Positions 41,925 through 51,975 of a stretch of DNA of 64,000 nucleotides are shown piece after piece. The translations under genes and the position numbers were made by a program. Source of the stretch: Botryococcus braunii (Eukaryota; Chlorophyta; Trebouxiophyceae); NCBI GenBank assembly GCA_002005505.1, contig KV908575.1, positions 94,053 through 158,052 on the forward strand. Direction: 5' to 3'. How positions within the stretch are numbered: the first letter of the stretch is position 1; every line of letters starts with the position of its first letter. Below the pieces are notes generated by a model. It ran no database searches, was not told where the DNA came from, and was given only the letters and a program-made list of their open reading frames with translations.

Positions 41925-44900
41925 TTACTCTCCCCTTCTCTCATTCTCGCCCGTTACACCATTCCCCATCCTAAGGCTGTCCCTGTGCTTCAAGAAGGAC
42001 GGGCTGTTCAATGGTTTTGTGAACAGATCCGCCACATTCTCATCGGTGGCCACATACTCGCGCAGAATTTGACCCCATGCAACCTTCTCTCGAGCCTGAT
42101 GATAACACACACTTATGTGCTTTGTGTATTTTGACAGCACATGATTCTGCAGGTTAGCGATGCAGCCCATGTTATCCATCATGAGCTTCACCCCTCTCAC
42201 TACTCTTCCCAACTCCCCCAGCAAGCTACCAAGCCACACTCCCTCTTTGATTGCATGGCTTACAGCTATATACTCCGCCTCCACCGTAGATGTGGCGACG
42301 GACTGCTGTTTCTTGCTTTCCCAAGAGACTGCACCTCCATTCAACATGAACACAAATCCTGTTGTGGATTTCCGTGTATCCATGTCTCCTGCAAAATCGG
42401 AATCAACATACCCTTCAAGGGTCTGCTGCCCAGTGCCCCCATATACCAGCCCCATCTCCTTAGTACCAAGAAGATAACTTACAACTCTCAGTCCTGCCTT
42501 GTAATGAGCAGTTGTGGGAGCTGCACGGTAGCGCGCCAGCAAGCTGACAGCTTGCGAGATATCTGGACGCGTGGTATTTGCCAAATACTGCAGCGAGCCG
42601 ATGAGCTTTAGATACCTATGACCATCAGGCAGTTTAGAACCTGACCCCACCACCTCCTCAGCCACCTCACCCTGTGGCTGCTCCGTTGCTACAAAGCTCT
42701 TACACATGGGTGTATTGTACACCCGTCCCCCTTCCTCAATCCCAAAGGACTGTGCCAAGTCCCGAATTTTCTGAGTGTTAGTGATCACTAACACTCCCTT
42801 CTCTCTATCTCTCTTCACTTCGCTTCCCAGAAAATTCTTGACTTCCCCCAAGTCATGAATTTTGAACCTACTCTTAAGCTCACACTTGATCTCCTGCACA
42901 CGAGTATCATCCTTACTGATTATCGGTAAGTCATCCACATACGTGACAATAAACACACGTGCTTCCCCTATTCCCGCATTGATGAATAATCCGGGATCAC
43001 TCAAGCATGGCTTAAAACCCATTTCTCCCAAGTCCCTGGTCAACCTCTTGTGCCAGGCCCTGGGTGCCTGTTTCAGGCCGTACAAAGCTTTCTCCAGGCG
43101 GTACACGTCCTTCTTGTTTCCATTAGAAAACCCTGGAGGCTGTGACACGTACACTTCCTCCTCGAGCTCTCCATTCAAAAAGGCAGTTTTGATGTCCACT
43201 TGATGAATGGACATATTTTCAGTCGCTGCAATGTTCAACAGCACCCGTCTACAAGCATGCGTGCTCACAGGAGCGAAAGTTTGGTCACAGTCAATACCCT
43301 CAACCTGACGGCATCCCTGCGCGACCAATCTTGCCTTGAATCGGACCACATCCCCAAATTCATCAGTTTTAAGTGCAAACACCCAGATGAGAGGAATGAC
43401 TTTTGCACCTTCAGGCCTATTTACAACCTCAAATGTGTCACACTCTTCAATCGCGTCCAGTTCCTCTTGCATAGCCTGTTTCCAATACTCCTTTTGAGGG
43501 CTAGACATAGCTTCCCCAATGTGCTTGGGGATGACCAAATCTGCAGCGCTCATTTTCTCTTCCCCGCCCCTTTCAATCACAGCAGCATGTACCCGTACAC
43601 TTGTTGCATTTGCACCAGGCACAAACCTGTCAGGTGGAGCCACGCTTGCTCTCAGATCATATCTTCCCCCACCCCTTCTTTCTTCTTCCCCAGCAGAATC
43701 AATTTCTGCATCGCGTCCGGGGTCATCGTCTTGACCATCCGCCCCATCAACTCTGTCATCCTCCTCACTCTGGTTCACTTCTTCTCTTTCTTCATCCTCC
43801 TCACTCATTTGCTGGTCAGCATCAGCCGGTGGCAGTTGTTGAAGAAGTCCTCGGGCTCGCAGTAACGCATCCCTGAGATTGCCGACATGTAACGCCGGCT
43901 CTACCGCCAGCTGCCTTGGAACATCAACAACTCTCTCTTGTACTTCTTCCACCAACTCCACATCATCATCATCATCAGACACAAACAGACCCTGTACATC
44001 CTTCTCTCTGTGCTCTCCCTCTGGAGAGGCCACTGAATACCCTAGTTCGTCTTCTACGAACCGCACATCCTTGCTCACAACAATTTTTCCTTTCACCAGC
44101 ACCCGGTACGCCTTTGACCCTTGTGCGTACCCCACGAACATGCCAGCAACAGAGCGGGGACCCAACGCTGTCAGCTGCCGTTCTGGCAGCCTAACATATG
44201 CAAGACAACCCCAGATCTTGAAGTACTTGCACGTAGGTTTCCCTCCATAGAACAGCTCATTAGGACATGCATTCTTGCCCCTTACTGCACTGAAGTTTAA
44301 CAAATAAACAACCGTGCGAACTGCTTCAGGCCACAGCTCAGGCCCTGCTTCAGCATCAAAAAGCAAAGCCCTCACTCTTTCCTTGATTACTCTGTTAATT
44401 CTCTCAACCTTTCCATTCTGCTCAGGCGTATAAGGAGCGCTTGTTTGATGCGTTATCCCTTTACGTGAGAAAAACTGAGACAGGTCACTGTTTACAAATT
44501 CAGTTCCCCTATCAGGCCTCACAGTACCCACTTTACATTTGGTGGATACTTCCCATTTCAGAAGGATTTCTTGGACAAGCTGGCCTACCTCAGCCTTGGA
44601 GCTGAACGATCGAGCTTCACACTTGTGCGAGAAGTCGTCTAGCAGGACCAGCAAGTACCGCTCTCCACCCAGCCCAAAAACTGGCATCTCCCCCATGACG
44701 TCCATGTGGACAAGCTGCAGTCTCTCTGTAGACTCTGCACCCATGGAGGTAGGCAGTGGAGTCTTACTCTGCTTCCCCCGAATGCACGCATCACAATGAG
44801 TAACGACTTTCTCAATTTCTGCAGTGCTGCCCTTCAGATCATTCAGAAAATTATCTCTCATCATCCTTGACATGCACACAATGCCAGGGTGGCCCAATCT

Positions 44901-46769
44901 TCTGTGCCATATCTCTGTTTCGTCATTAGTAGTGACCAAAGAGGCTGCTGCCCCTCCCCAAGCACACAACCTGATTACTGAGAGGAAATACAGTCGCCCT
45001 TTCGACACAATTTCACACTCAAATCCACTCTTTTCTGCCGAAACATGGACATATTCACCCTTTTCATTGACAAGAAATTTGCAACCATCATTCACAGCCG
45101 CAGACACTGAAAACAAATTATCAGTGGCTGTTGGAACATACTCAACTTGTGTCAACAATATGCTCCCACCACCTTTCACCGACAGTACTACATTTCCTTG
45201 TGCTTTTCTTAATGCGCTTCCATCACTTGCAGCCAAACACAACGGCTTGGCAACATCATATGCCACCACATTTGACATAAGACGAATATCATTGCAGATA
45301 TGATTAGTGGCTCCTGTATCCACCAACCATTGGCCTTCTACGCCATCATGCATACCTGCAGTGGCCATGCCTGCACGAGTTCCTTGTGAATTACCTCCTT
45401 CTTGTTTTGCCAGTGCTGGACAATCAGCTTTCTTGTGTCCCACTTGATGGCAGTTGTAGCAGGTCCCACGAAATGGCCTTCCCTCATATCGTCCGGATGG
45501 CTCCTTCTTGGCTGTTGCGGGCCTCGGTACGCGTGGAACTTTATCGTTGAACCCGATGGGTTCTGCCACTGCGCGGATGGCCGTCAACGGCCCCTCCACA
45601 CCCACTGTTGCTGTGGATGCCGTCAGTGATGCCTTGTGGGCATCAAACTGATAGGGCAGGCACTTTAAAATTGATTTCTTCAGCTTGGCAGTAGTGATGG
45701 GCATGGCATTGGTGGACAGACGCTTCGCCAGGAGTTGCTTGCGGCTGACGTACTCCTCCAATGACATTTCATTTCCCATAATCTCATTGTCAAGCAATTC
45801 CAGCCACTCATCATTTATGTCCAAATTGGCTCCACCCTCAAACTGACTAATCATCCATTTCAGGGCAACATGAGCAGATTCCATAAATGCCACCTTTTGT
45901 GCCCACACTTCTGGAATCTTCTGAAGTAACAAGTGAAGAGCTACCGCATCGCCCTTAGTCCCGGGCATGTGTGTCTTCAGACACTGCCACACATTTTTGC
46001 TCACAGCACAGTGAACAACACTCTGTCTCCAGATGTCTAAGGAGAAACCAAGCCTGTCAAGTGTAGCAGTCACTTGCAAGCTTGAATTTACCGGACTCGT
46101 GGTGTCTTCGCTCCCTGACGTGCTCACGGGCCCTGAATCACGTGCTTGAACCCCGTCTGCTGTGCCACTTCCTCCCACGTCAATCTCTCCAGTGTGTCCC
46201 CCCCCCCCCCCCAATGTTGACTCCCTCAGTTGGTAATACTCGGGATGCATTAACAACGGGTCCAGCCTGTGATCCTCCACCAGTGTCCATGACGGAAGTC
46301 TATCAAACAGAAACGTTGAAAAATTGGACCAAACGCGGAACTGGTACTGTACTATAAAGATGTACTCCCTATATTTAGTGTACCAGGAAGATATCAAAGG
46401 ATTTGGATCTCCCTTTTCTACCACTCCCTTTTCTACGTGTAAGAAAGGGCTGTTATCATAGAAGCATGCACCAGCTGACTTGCACAGATACCTCAACCTG
46501 CTAAGCACTGCGAGAAAGTAATGAAACTCCCAATCTTCCTTGGGCAACTGAGTGCTGTAGGTAGTTGCAACAGCAGTCACTATGTTCTCTTTTCTCACGT
46601 GATTTTCGATCCACAGGTCTTCCCACTTCAGCAAGACAATCGGCTTTTCAGGAAAACCTTTCCTTAACTCATCAAGCCACTCTTCTGAGCACTCAATCTG
46701 ATTCTCTTCACAATCAAGCACGTGACCCCTCTTTACTGCTTCTACAAATATATAATTTGCACGTATCAC
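41925..46769 (-). CDS. gag-pol: copia C gag-pol polyprotein, 1614 codons
   Basis: One long frame. Residues 1-190 are an unrecognised N-terminal extension (W/L/E-rich, e.g. WLDELRKGFPEKPIVLLKWEDLW). A Gly/Ser/Thr linker with a G-run encoded by poly-C at 46199-46212 follows. Gag is at about 230-430, and the CCHC knuckle CYNCHQVGHKKADC near 438. The protease WLVDTGATNHICND is near 480 and the pre-integrase motif IWHRRLGHPG near 623. The integrase begins HMDVMGEM (about 690), with RPDRGTEFVN and the Glu of GKVERINRVIKER. The hinge is acidic (EEDEEREEVNQSEEDDR). RT has VDIKTAFLNGELEEEVYVSQ and YVDDLPIIS (Pro where others have Leu, outside the catalytic DD). RNase H has GYVDSDFAGD. It ends in TAA after an extended tail. 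The first ATG is internal: an in-frame amber codon lies upstream. Confidence 0.92.
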   Translation of the reverse strand: MIRANYIFVEAVKRGHVLDCEENQIECSEEWLDELRKGFPEKPIVLLKWEDLWIENHVRKENIVTAVATTYSTQLPKEDWEFHYFLAVLSRLRYLCKSAGACFYDNSPFLHVEKGVVEKGDPNPLISSWYTKYREYIFIVQYQFRVWSNFSTFLFDRLPSWTLVEDHRLDPLLMHPEYYQLRESTLGGGGGHTGEIDVGGSGTADGVQARDSGPVSTSGSEDTTSPVNSSLQVTATLDRLGFSLDIWRQSVVHCAVSKNVWQCLKTHMPGTKGDAVALHLLLQKIPEVWAQKVAFMESAHVALKWMISQFEGGANLDINDEWLELLDNEIMGNEMSLEEYVSRKQLLAKRLSTNAMPITTAKLKKSILKCLPYQFDAHKASLTASTATVGVEGPLTAIRAVAEPIGFNDKVPRVPRPATAKKEPSGRYEGRPFRGTCYNCHQVGHKKADCPALAKQEGGNSQGTRAGMATAGMHDGVEGQWLVDTGATNHICNDIRLMSNVVAYDVAKPLCLAASDGSALRKAQGNVVLSVKGGGSILLTQVEYVPTATDNLFSVSAAVNDGCKFLVNEKGEYVHVSAEKSGFECEIVSKGRLYFLSVIRLCAWGGAAASLVTTNDETEIWHRRLGHPGIVCMSRMMRDNFLNDLKGSTAEIEKVVTHCDACIRGKQSKTPLPTSMGAESTERLQLVHMDVMGEMPVFGLGGERYLLVLLDDFSHKCEARSFSSKAEVGQLVQEILLKWEVSTKCKVGTVRPDRGTEFVNSDLSQFFSRKGITHQTSAPYTPEQNGKVERINRVIKERVRALLFDAEAGPELWPEAVRTVVYLLNFSAVRGKNACPNELFYGGKPTCKYFKIWGCLAYVRLPERQLTALGPRSVAGMFVGYAQGSKAYRVLVKGKIVVSKDVRFVEDELGYSVASPEGEHREKDVQGLFVSDDDDDVELVEEVQERVVDVPRQLAVEPALHVGNLRDALLRARGLLQQLPPADADQQMSEEDEEREEVNQSEEDDRVDGADGQDDDPGRDAEIDSAGEEERRGGGRYDLRASVAPPDRFVPGANATSVRVHAAVIERGGEEKMSAADLVIPKHIGEAMSSPQKEYWKQAMQEELDAIEECDTFEVVNRPEGAKVIPLIWVFALKTDEFGDVVRFKARLVAQGCRQVEGIDCDQTFAPVSTHACRRVLLNIAATENMSIHQVDIKTAFLNGELEEEVYVSQPPGFSNGNKKDVYRLEKALYGLKQAPRAWHKRLTRDLGEMGFKPCLSDPGLFINAGIGEARVFIVTYVDDLPIISKDDTRVQEIKCELKSRFKIHDLGEVKNFLGSEVKRDREKGVLVITNTQKIRDLAQSFGIEEGGRVYNTPMCKSFVATEQPQGEVAEEVVGSGSKLPDGHRYLKLIGSLQYLANTTRPDISQAVSLLARYRAAPTTAHYKAGLRVVSYLLGTKEMGLVYGGTGQQTLEGYVDSDFAGDMDTRKSTTGFVFMLNGGAVSWESKKQQSVATSTVEAEYIAVSHAIKEGVWLGSLLGELGRVVRGVKLMMDNMGCIANLQNHVLSKYTKHISVCYHQAREKVAWGQILREYVATDENVADLFTKPLNSPSFLKHRDSLRMGNGVTGENERRGE

Positions 46770-46787
46770 AGGATTCGAAAGGTTTTC

Positions 46788-46988
46788 CTAGCGAATGTCT
46801 TGATGATGAACGATAAGTTTTCTATGACACCACACGTGAGGGTTATGCCCTGGATGTTCAAGATCCAGATATAAACCAGGTCTACCAACGTCACCAAAGA
46901 CTTCCACAGTCACCTCAACACACGGAAGTGGATAGTTTGTTCTTACTAGCGGCTTTCCGGGATCAGTTGGTCGCTTGGTTCTTCGCAT
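46788..46988 (-). CDS. copia C upstream ORF in frame with gag-pol, ended by TAG
   Basis: MRRTKRPTDPGKPLVRTN... 66 residues, starting about 25 nt after the PBS. It is in the same frame as gag-pol and separated from it only by TAG (46790-46788) and the following short stretch ENLSNPVI. It is either the true N-terminus of the polyprotein cut by a nonsense mutation, or an ORF0 with leaky termination. No domain recognised. Confidence 0.5.
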   Translation of the reverse strand: MRRTKRPTDPGKPLVRTNYPLPCVEVTVEVFGDVGRPGLYLDLEHPGHNPHVWCHRKLIVHHQDIR

Positions 46989-47005
46989 GCTCCATTGGAG
47001 GTTGC

Positions 47006-47021
47006 AGCGGGCCCCATAACC
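47006..47021 (-). other. primer-binding site of copia C (internal tRNA-iMet type)
   Basis: Minus-strand GGTTATGGGGCCCGC about three bases after the LTR end. It is the anticodon-arm PBS with one extra G relative to A, B and D. Confidence 0.7.
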
Positions 47022-47024
47022 TAT

Positions 47025-48351
47025 TGTTGTGTTGGAGTTGATGTCCGTATTTATAGAATAAGCACCTGTTCGCAACCGTAAGTATCTGTCACATACTCAA
47101 GCATTCGCATCAGTTATGACGTCGTCCTCGTAACTGACCACCGCTGCCCACACGTGTATACACTACACTTATGCAGCTCGCACTGTCTCAAAAGACAGAA
47201 AACAACAACCTCCGATATTCTCTCACGCAGCCCACATGCACAAGTATAGCATGATATCAGTGAGAGCAATACTCCGGCAGGTCTCAGACAGGTCCTTTAG
47301 TGTTCACACTCAAAGGACTCCAGGCAACTCAAAGATGAAGTTCCAACTGTCTCTTTACATGGTGTTGTTTATTACCTGTTCGCAACCGTAAGTATCTGTC
47401 ACATACTCAAGCATTCGCATCAGTTATGACGTCGTCCTCGTAACTGACCACCTGTACGAGTCACGTACATTGCTCTCTATCAGTATCATACTTACACCAG
47501 TAACTAAACAACACAATGTCTTCCATCAACGTACAAGTTTTATCAGGAGGTGTTCTTACCGCTGCCCACACGTGTATACACTACACTTATGCAGCTCGCA
47601 CAGTCTCAAAAGACAGAAAACAACAACCTCCTGCACAGTACTGAATGTTATTCAGTCTTCACAACTAAATGGCACTCATTAACACTTATGTTTTATCATG
47701 TACCAAGCACTGCCGATGCTCTAACTGAGTCTTACCGATATTCTCTCACGCAGCCCACATGCACAAGTATAGCATGATATCAGTGAGAGCAATACTCCGG
47801 CAGGTCTCAGACAGGTCCTTTAGTGTTCACACTCAAAGGACTCCAGGCAACTCAAAGATGAAGTTCCAACTGTCTGAGGACCACGCTGCCGACCTGCCCC
47901 TCCTAGCCTGATCGTTCGTTATGCACAATCGCAGATCACCGCTGAGAAGTGTACTTTATCACCACATCCTAAGTGTGTGAAGTACACTTGTCACACCCAC
48001 GAAGTAAAGACTTATGCTGTAACTTATACACCTGTCCTACACGTGTACACTCACGATAGGATCTCCATCATGGTTCTTTGAACTTCACTGACTGAGATCT
48101 GTACTTGCGTGATAGGCTATGAACTCATGTCACCCACGGAGAACTTTCTCTCCAGGTCTCCTAATACATAACGGCAATTTTTGTGTCCTGATGCAGGCGT
48201 TTTTCTTTTCACATCATATGTCCCTCTATTCACTTTATGTGACGTGTGCAAAACCAATGGTGTGAACGAGAGAGAGCTCCCATACTTACGGATACGTATC
48301 TCCGCACATGCAGATCCGTACCTTATGTTATCTCTCTCCCAATACACAACA
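47025..48351 (-). mobile_element. 5' LTR of copia C: three-exon leader followed by its spliced copy
   Basis: Leader copy 1 exons 47874-47736 (139), 47630-47560 (71) and 47451-47376 (76). Introns 47735-47631 (GTAAGACTC...GTGCAG) and 47559-47452 (GTAAGAACA...GTACAG). The spacer GTAATAAAC...TGTAAAGA (24 nt) contains both AATAAA and TGTAA. Leader copy 2 is 47351-47066 (286 nt = 139+71+76), introns exactly absent, ending GAACAG before GTGCTTATTC and the LTR end. Confidence 0.93.
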
Positions 48352-51236
48352 CAGTTCATGTATCCTGTGAGAACGACAATGAGGCAGAGATCCAGGATTC
48401 AGCCAGTGAGTCCCTACACCCTCACATTTCCCAGAAAGATGCAGACTCAGAAAGTCCAGGACCCTCTGGGAAGGCTGAGCCCGAGCCTGACCCCCAGAGA
48501 TCCCCTGCTCCCGCGGAGATCCGAAGGACCATCGAAGCAGCTCTGGACCTGGCCCGCGGCACTCATTCGGACCCGGGTCTGCAGCAACAAATGATGCAAG
48601 CTCAGGAGATACTCAGACCGACTGGTCTGGAGAATACCAGTCGGTCTGCTGATGGGCTGACCAGAGCTCAGAGGCATGAGCAACGAACACTTGCAAGAGA
48701 ACTCCTGCTGTCACAGGAAATGGGAGAGAGCAGAGGTAGAGTGGGGCTGACTGAAAGTGACACACCGTCACCGGGACCAGGGGAAGTGCAGGTAGATGGG
48801 TGCCTGTCTGAGAGCTCTGATTTACATGTTAGTGCTGAGAGGGGGCCAGTCACAATCATGACTGCACATGGTCCCAAGGAGCTGAGTCGCATGGGTGGGT
48901 CCGGTCCAGTGAATGAGCATCATGTCAGCGATGAGACTTGTGTGGGAACGTCTGGCTCTCCCCACCAGTGGTGTGGACTGGTAGGGGAAGGTGGTGACAG
49001 CCACAGACTTGAGAAGGGACATCCCACTCTCTCAGAAACAGCCAGAAATGTCTGTGAGAGTAGTACTGGGTCTGCATCCCAGTACCTGTGTGAGAGCCGA
49101 GAAGAGGAGGTGAATCAGGTGCACAGACAGTGTGTGATACCAGGCAAATTACAAGTGCAGCCTGAGAGGTACCTGTGTATGGGAGAAGGATGTCAGGGAT
49201 GAGAGGTCACAGACCGTTGTGACACAATGTGGAAGTCATAGACACACAAGTCAAGAAAGGGAGGGGAAGCTCAGTGGTGATCAGAGCCTACCTCCTCCTG
49301 CCTGTGAGAGCCCTCAAGAGCCTGAGCTTGAGAGGATGTGTAAGCGTGTGGATGTGGAGGTGAACCGGAAGCTCAGACAATGTGAGAAACCTCCTGATTA
49401 TGGATGCTTCCCGGGAGGTACCTGTGTCTGGGAGGAAGATGTGAGTGTGCGAGACAGTAAACTTAGTAGTGCAAAGTGCGAATCTAAGCGAGAGAGAAGC
49501 ATGAGAGAAAGTTCTGATCCCACTGAGAGAAAAGCTAGCTGTAGTGCGGCGAGAGTCGGTGAAAGAGTAGTGGGTTCTGAGGGTGCAGCCAACAACTCTC
49601 CCAAGGGTAAGGGAGAGGAGGGGAAGCACACTTCTGTTAGATTTGGTAAAATCCATGTTCCCTCTAACCTAAAGGGAAGCTCAGATGTCCCCTCAGTGGG
49701 AATATTGGAAGGCTGCTATGCAAGAAGAGCAGAATTCCTTCGACACCCATGAAGTTATGGAATATGTTCCTAGACCTCATGGGCACAAGGTGATACCAGT
49801 TCACTGGATTTTTTCAGTGAAAATGGATGCACATGGCAACGTTGTGAGATTCAAGGCAAGATTGGTTGCTCAGGGATGTAGACAAATTCCTGGAGTAGAT
49901 GTCATGGAGGTATTTTCACCAACTAGCCGCTATGGAGCTAGGAGAGCCCTGCTAGCAGTGGCTGCCAGGGAAGGTTACGAGATTCATCAGGTAGATGTTA
50001 AGACAGCCTTTCTTAATGGTGAGCTGGAGGAAGAAGTGTATGTAACACAACCTCCAGGGTTTGAGAATGGTGATCGCAATACAGTGTGTCGACTGAATCA
50101 GGCACTGTATGGCCTGAAGCAGGCCCCACGTGCCTGGCACAAGACCCTTAATGACAAACTTGAAGTCATGGGGTATGAGGTGTGCAAGAGTGATGCTGGA
50201 GTTTATGTGAGATGCTTTGAGGATGGAGGTAAATCGTACGTGCTGATTTATGTAGATGATCTCTTGATTGTATCCAAGGGCATGTTAGAGGTGGAGAGAG
50301 TGAAAGAGCTCCTTAAGAAAGAATTCACCATCCATGATCTGGGGGAGGTGAAGGATTTCTTAGGTTGTCAAGTCATGAGAGATAGAGAGAAGGGGTTGAT
50401 CTCCCTGAGTTGCATTCCTAAGATAGATGCACTTGTGGAGAAGTTCGGTCTTGATCTTGAGTCAGTTGGGCCCGATACCCCAATGACAAAAGATTTTGTA
50501 ATGTCCCAGATGCCTGCACCAAAGGATGGGAGTGATAGTATTGGTGCTGGGAGTGTTCTGCCTCCTGGTCACCGATACTATGAGTTAGTTGGGTCACTGC
50601 TCTACATAGCTAACACCACTCGTCCTGATATATCCCAGGCTGTATGAGTATTGTCGAGGTACAGGATGTCACCCACAACAGCACACTGTCTTGAGGCTAT
50701 CCGTGTGCTGAAATATCTTAAGGGAACCCGAGACCTGGTTCTGATCCTTGGTGGAAAAGAAACAGAGTTGGAGGGATATGTTGATGCTGATTACGGTGGC
50801 GATCAAGACCACCGTTTCTTCACCACCGGCTTTGTCCTCACAGTGTTTGGAGGAGCAGTTGTGTGGGGAAGCAAAAAGCAATCTGCTGTGGCTACTTCTC
50901 CAGTGGACGCAGAGTTCATGGCAGCAAGTGCTGTTGTGAAGGAAGCTAATTGGCTGAGGGGATTCCTGGAGGAATTTGGTGTGTTACCATGGATAGTGAA
51001 GATCCATTGTGATAACCAAGGGTGCATCAACCCACCGCAGGAATCTAGTGTATTCTAAACATACCAAGCACATTGCAATTTGCTGTCACTTTGCACGTGA
51101 AGCTATTGCAAAGGGGCAGGTTGACTTCAAATATATTCAATCTGCCAGAAATGTGGCTGACATCTTTACCAAACCACTTGTGAGATTAGTGTTGCAGGGT
51201 CATCGAGACTCACTGGGACTTGCCAAGTTCTGGTGA
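48352..51236 (+). pseudogene. pol: copia B hinge, RT and RNase H (degenerate)
   Basis: Continues B after C. The hinge (48357-49680) is Ser/Glu-rich with stops at 49200 and frame changes up to 49685. RT 49700-50280 has VIPVHWIFSVKMDAHGN, VDVKTAFLNGELEEE and YVDDLLIV. Stop TGA at 50645-50647 occurs within QAV-VLSRYRM. RNase H has GYVDADYGGDQDHRF and CDNQGCIN, then a frame change near 51040, then FTKPLVRLVLQGHRDSLGL and TGA. It is clearly inactive. Confidence 0.88.
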
Positions 51237-51254
51237 GGAAAAGGCAAGGAGAAG

Positions 51255-51947
51255 TGTTGTAATAGATGAGTTATTTATGCCTTTCCCTCAGTGGAGTAAT
51301 AGTGGCTTTTCCGTCAGTGACAATAATAAAGGACAAATATGGGCGAAACTGCAAAGACATCGTAGTTATGGTCAATTTGAATGTAGATAAAGATAACGCA
51401 AGTTACAGACACGTTTAGTGCAGGAAGGTAGTGGTGCTAGCACGGAGAGGCAAGGCACTTGATTGGGACTACACAAGCACTCCGGGTGTTTCCTTAAAGT
51501 TGCCCAATCAGTCCTTGATTGCTCATGTCCTAGACTCTACTCTTCGTCACACAGTAGAGCGGACCGTGACTCACACCCTCCGTGCCGCCACTGCACAGGT
51601 AACGTGATGGTGAATAGAATAGGAGATTTGAGGCTCTGTTAGCCTTTAGTATTTCATGTTATGTGTATGTGCTTGGCTATCTTATCATCGGACAATGAGA
51701 TTGATCCTTTCTGAGTATGTACCAGTTAGGGTAGTTTGAATTCCGTTGTTAAGAGAGAGCAAGTGAGCAATTGTAATAGACTTGATTGGGACTACACTTG
51801 CACTCCGGGTGTTTCCTTAAAGTTGCCCAATCAGTCCTTGATTGTTCATGTCCTAGACTCTACTCTTGGTCACACAGTAGAGCGGACCGTGACTCACACC
51901 CTCCGTGCCGCCACTGCACAGGAATACGCCAAGCCCATAACCTAACA
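51255..51947 (+). mobile_element. 3' LTR of copia B
   Basis: Preceded by PPT GGAAAAGGCAAGGAGAAG. Leader copies 51457-51598 (CAG|GTAACG) and 51780-51921 (CAG|GAATAC). Predicted intron 51599-51921, the same 323 nt as in the 5' LTR. Confidence 0.92.
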
Positions 51948-51965
51948 CTTACCCTTCACTGCATA

Positions 51966-51975
51966 CAAGGGGAGG
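51966..51975 (+). other. polypurine tract of element F
   Basis: AAGGGGAGG directly before the LTR start TGTTGTAAGATGG. Confidence 0.65.

Larger units (their letters stand above)
40513..48351 (-). mobile_element. copia element C (7.8 kb)
   Basis: TSD CAGTT at 40508-40512 and 48352-48356. LTRs 40513-41839 (3') and 47025-48351 (5'), 1327 bp each, differing at about nine positions by eye. Interior on the minus strand: PBS, amber-interrupted N-terminal ORF, 1614-codon gag-pol ending at 41925. B frame is in register across it (7844 nt). Confidence 0.93.
15209..51947 (+). mobile_element. copia element B (outer copia, 36.7 kb including nested insertions)
   Basis: LTRs 15209-15900 and 51255-51947 (692 and 693 bp, nearly identical), flanked by the TSD CTTAC (15204-15208 and 51948-51952). 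Interior: PBS, broken ORF0, gag start at 16508, insertion A at 16685, gag-protease-integrase 38162-40512, insertion C at 40513, hinge-RT-RNase H 48352-51236, then PPT. Frame register across A and C is exact once insert plus TSD is removed (21482 and 7844 nt). B has internal stops and frameshifts, so it is an old copy. It sits inside F, 23 nt before the F polypurine tract. Confidence 0.93.
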
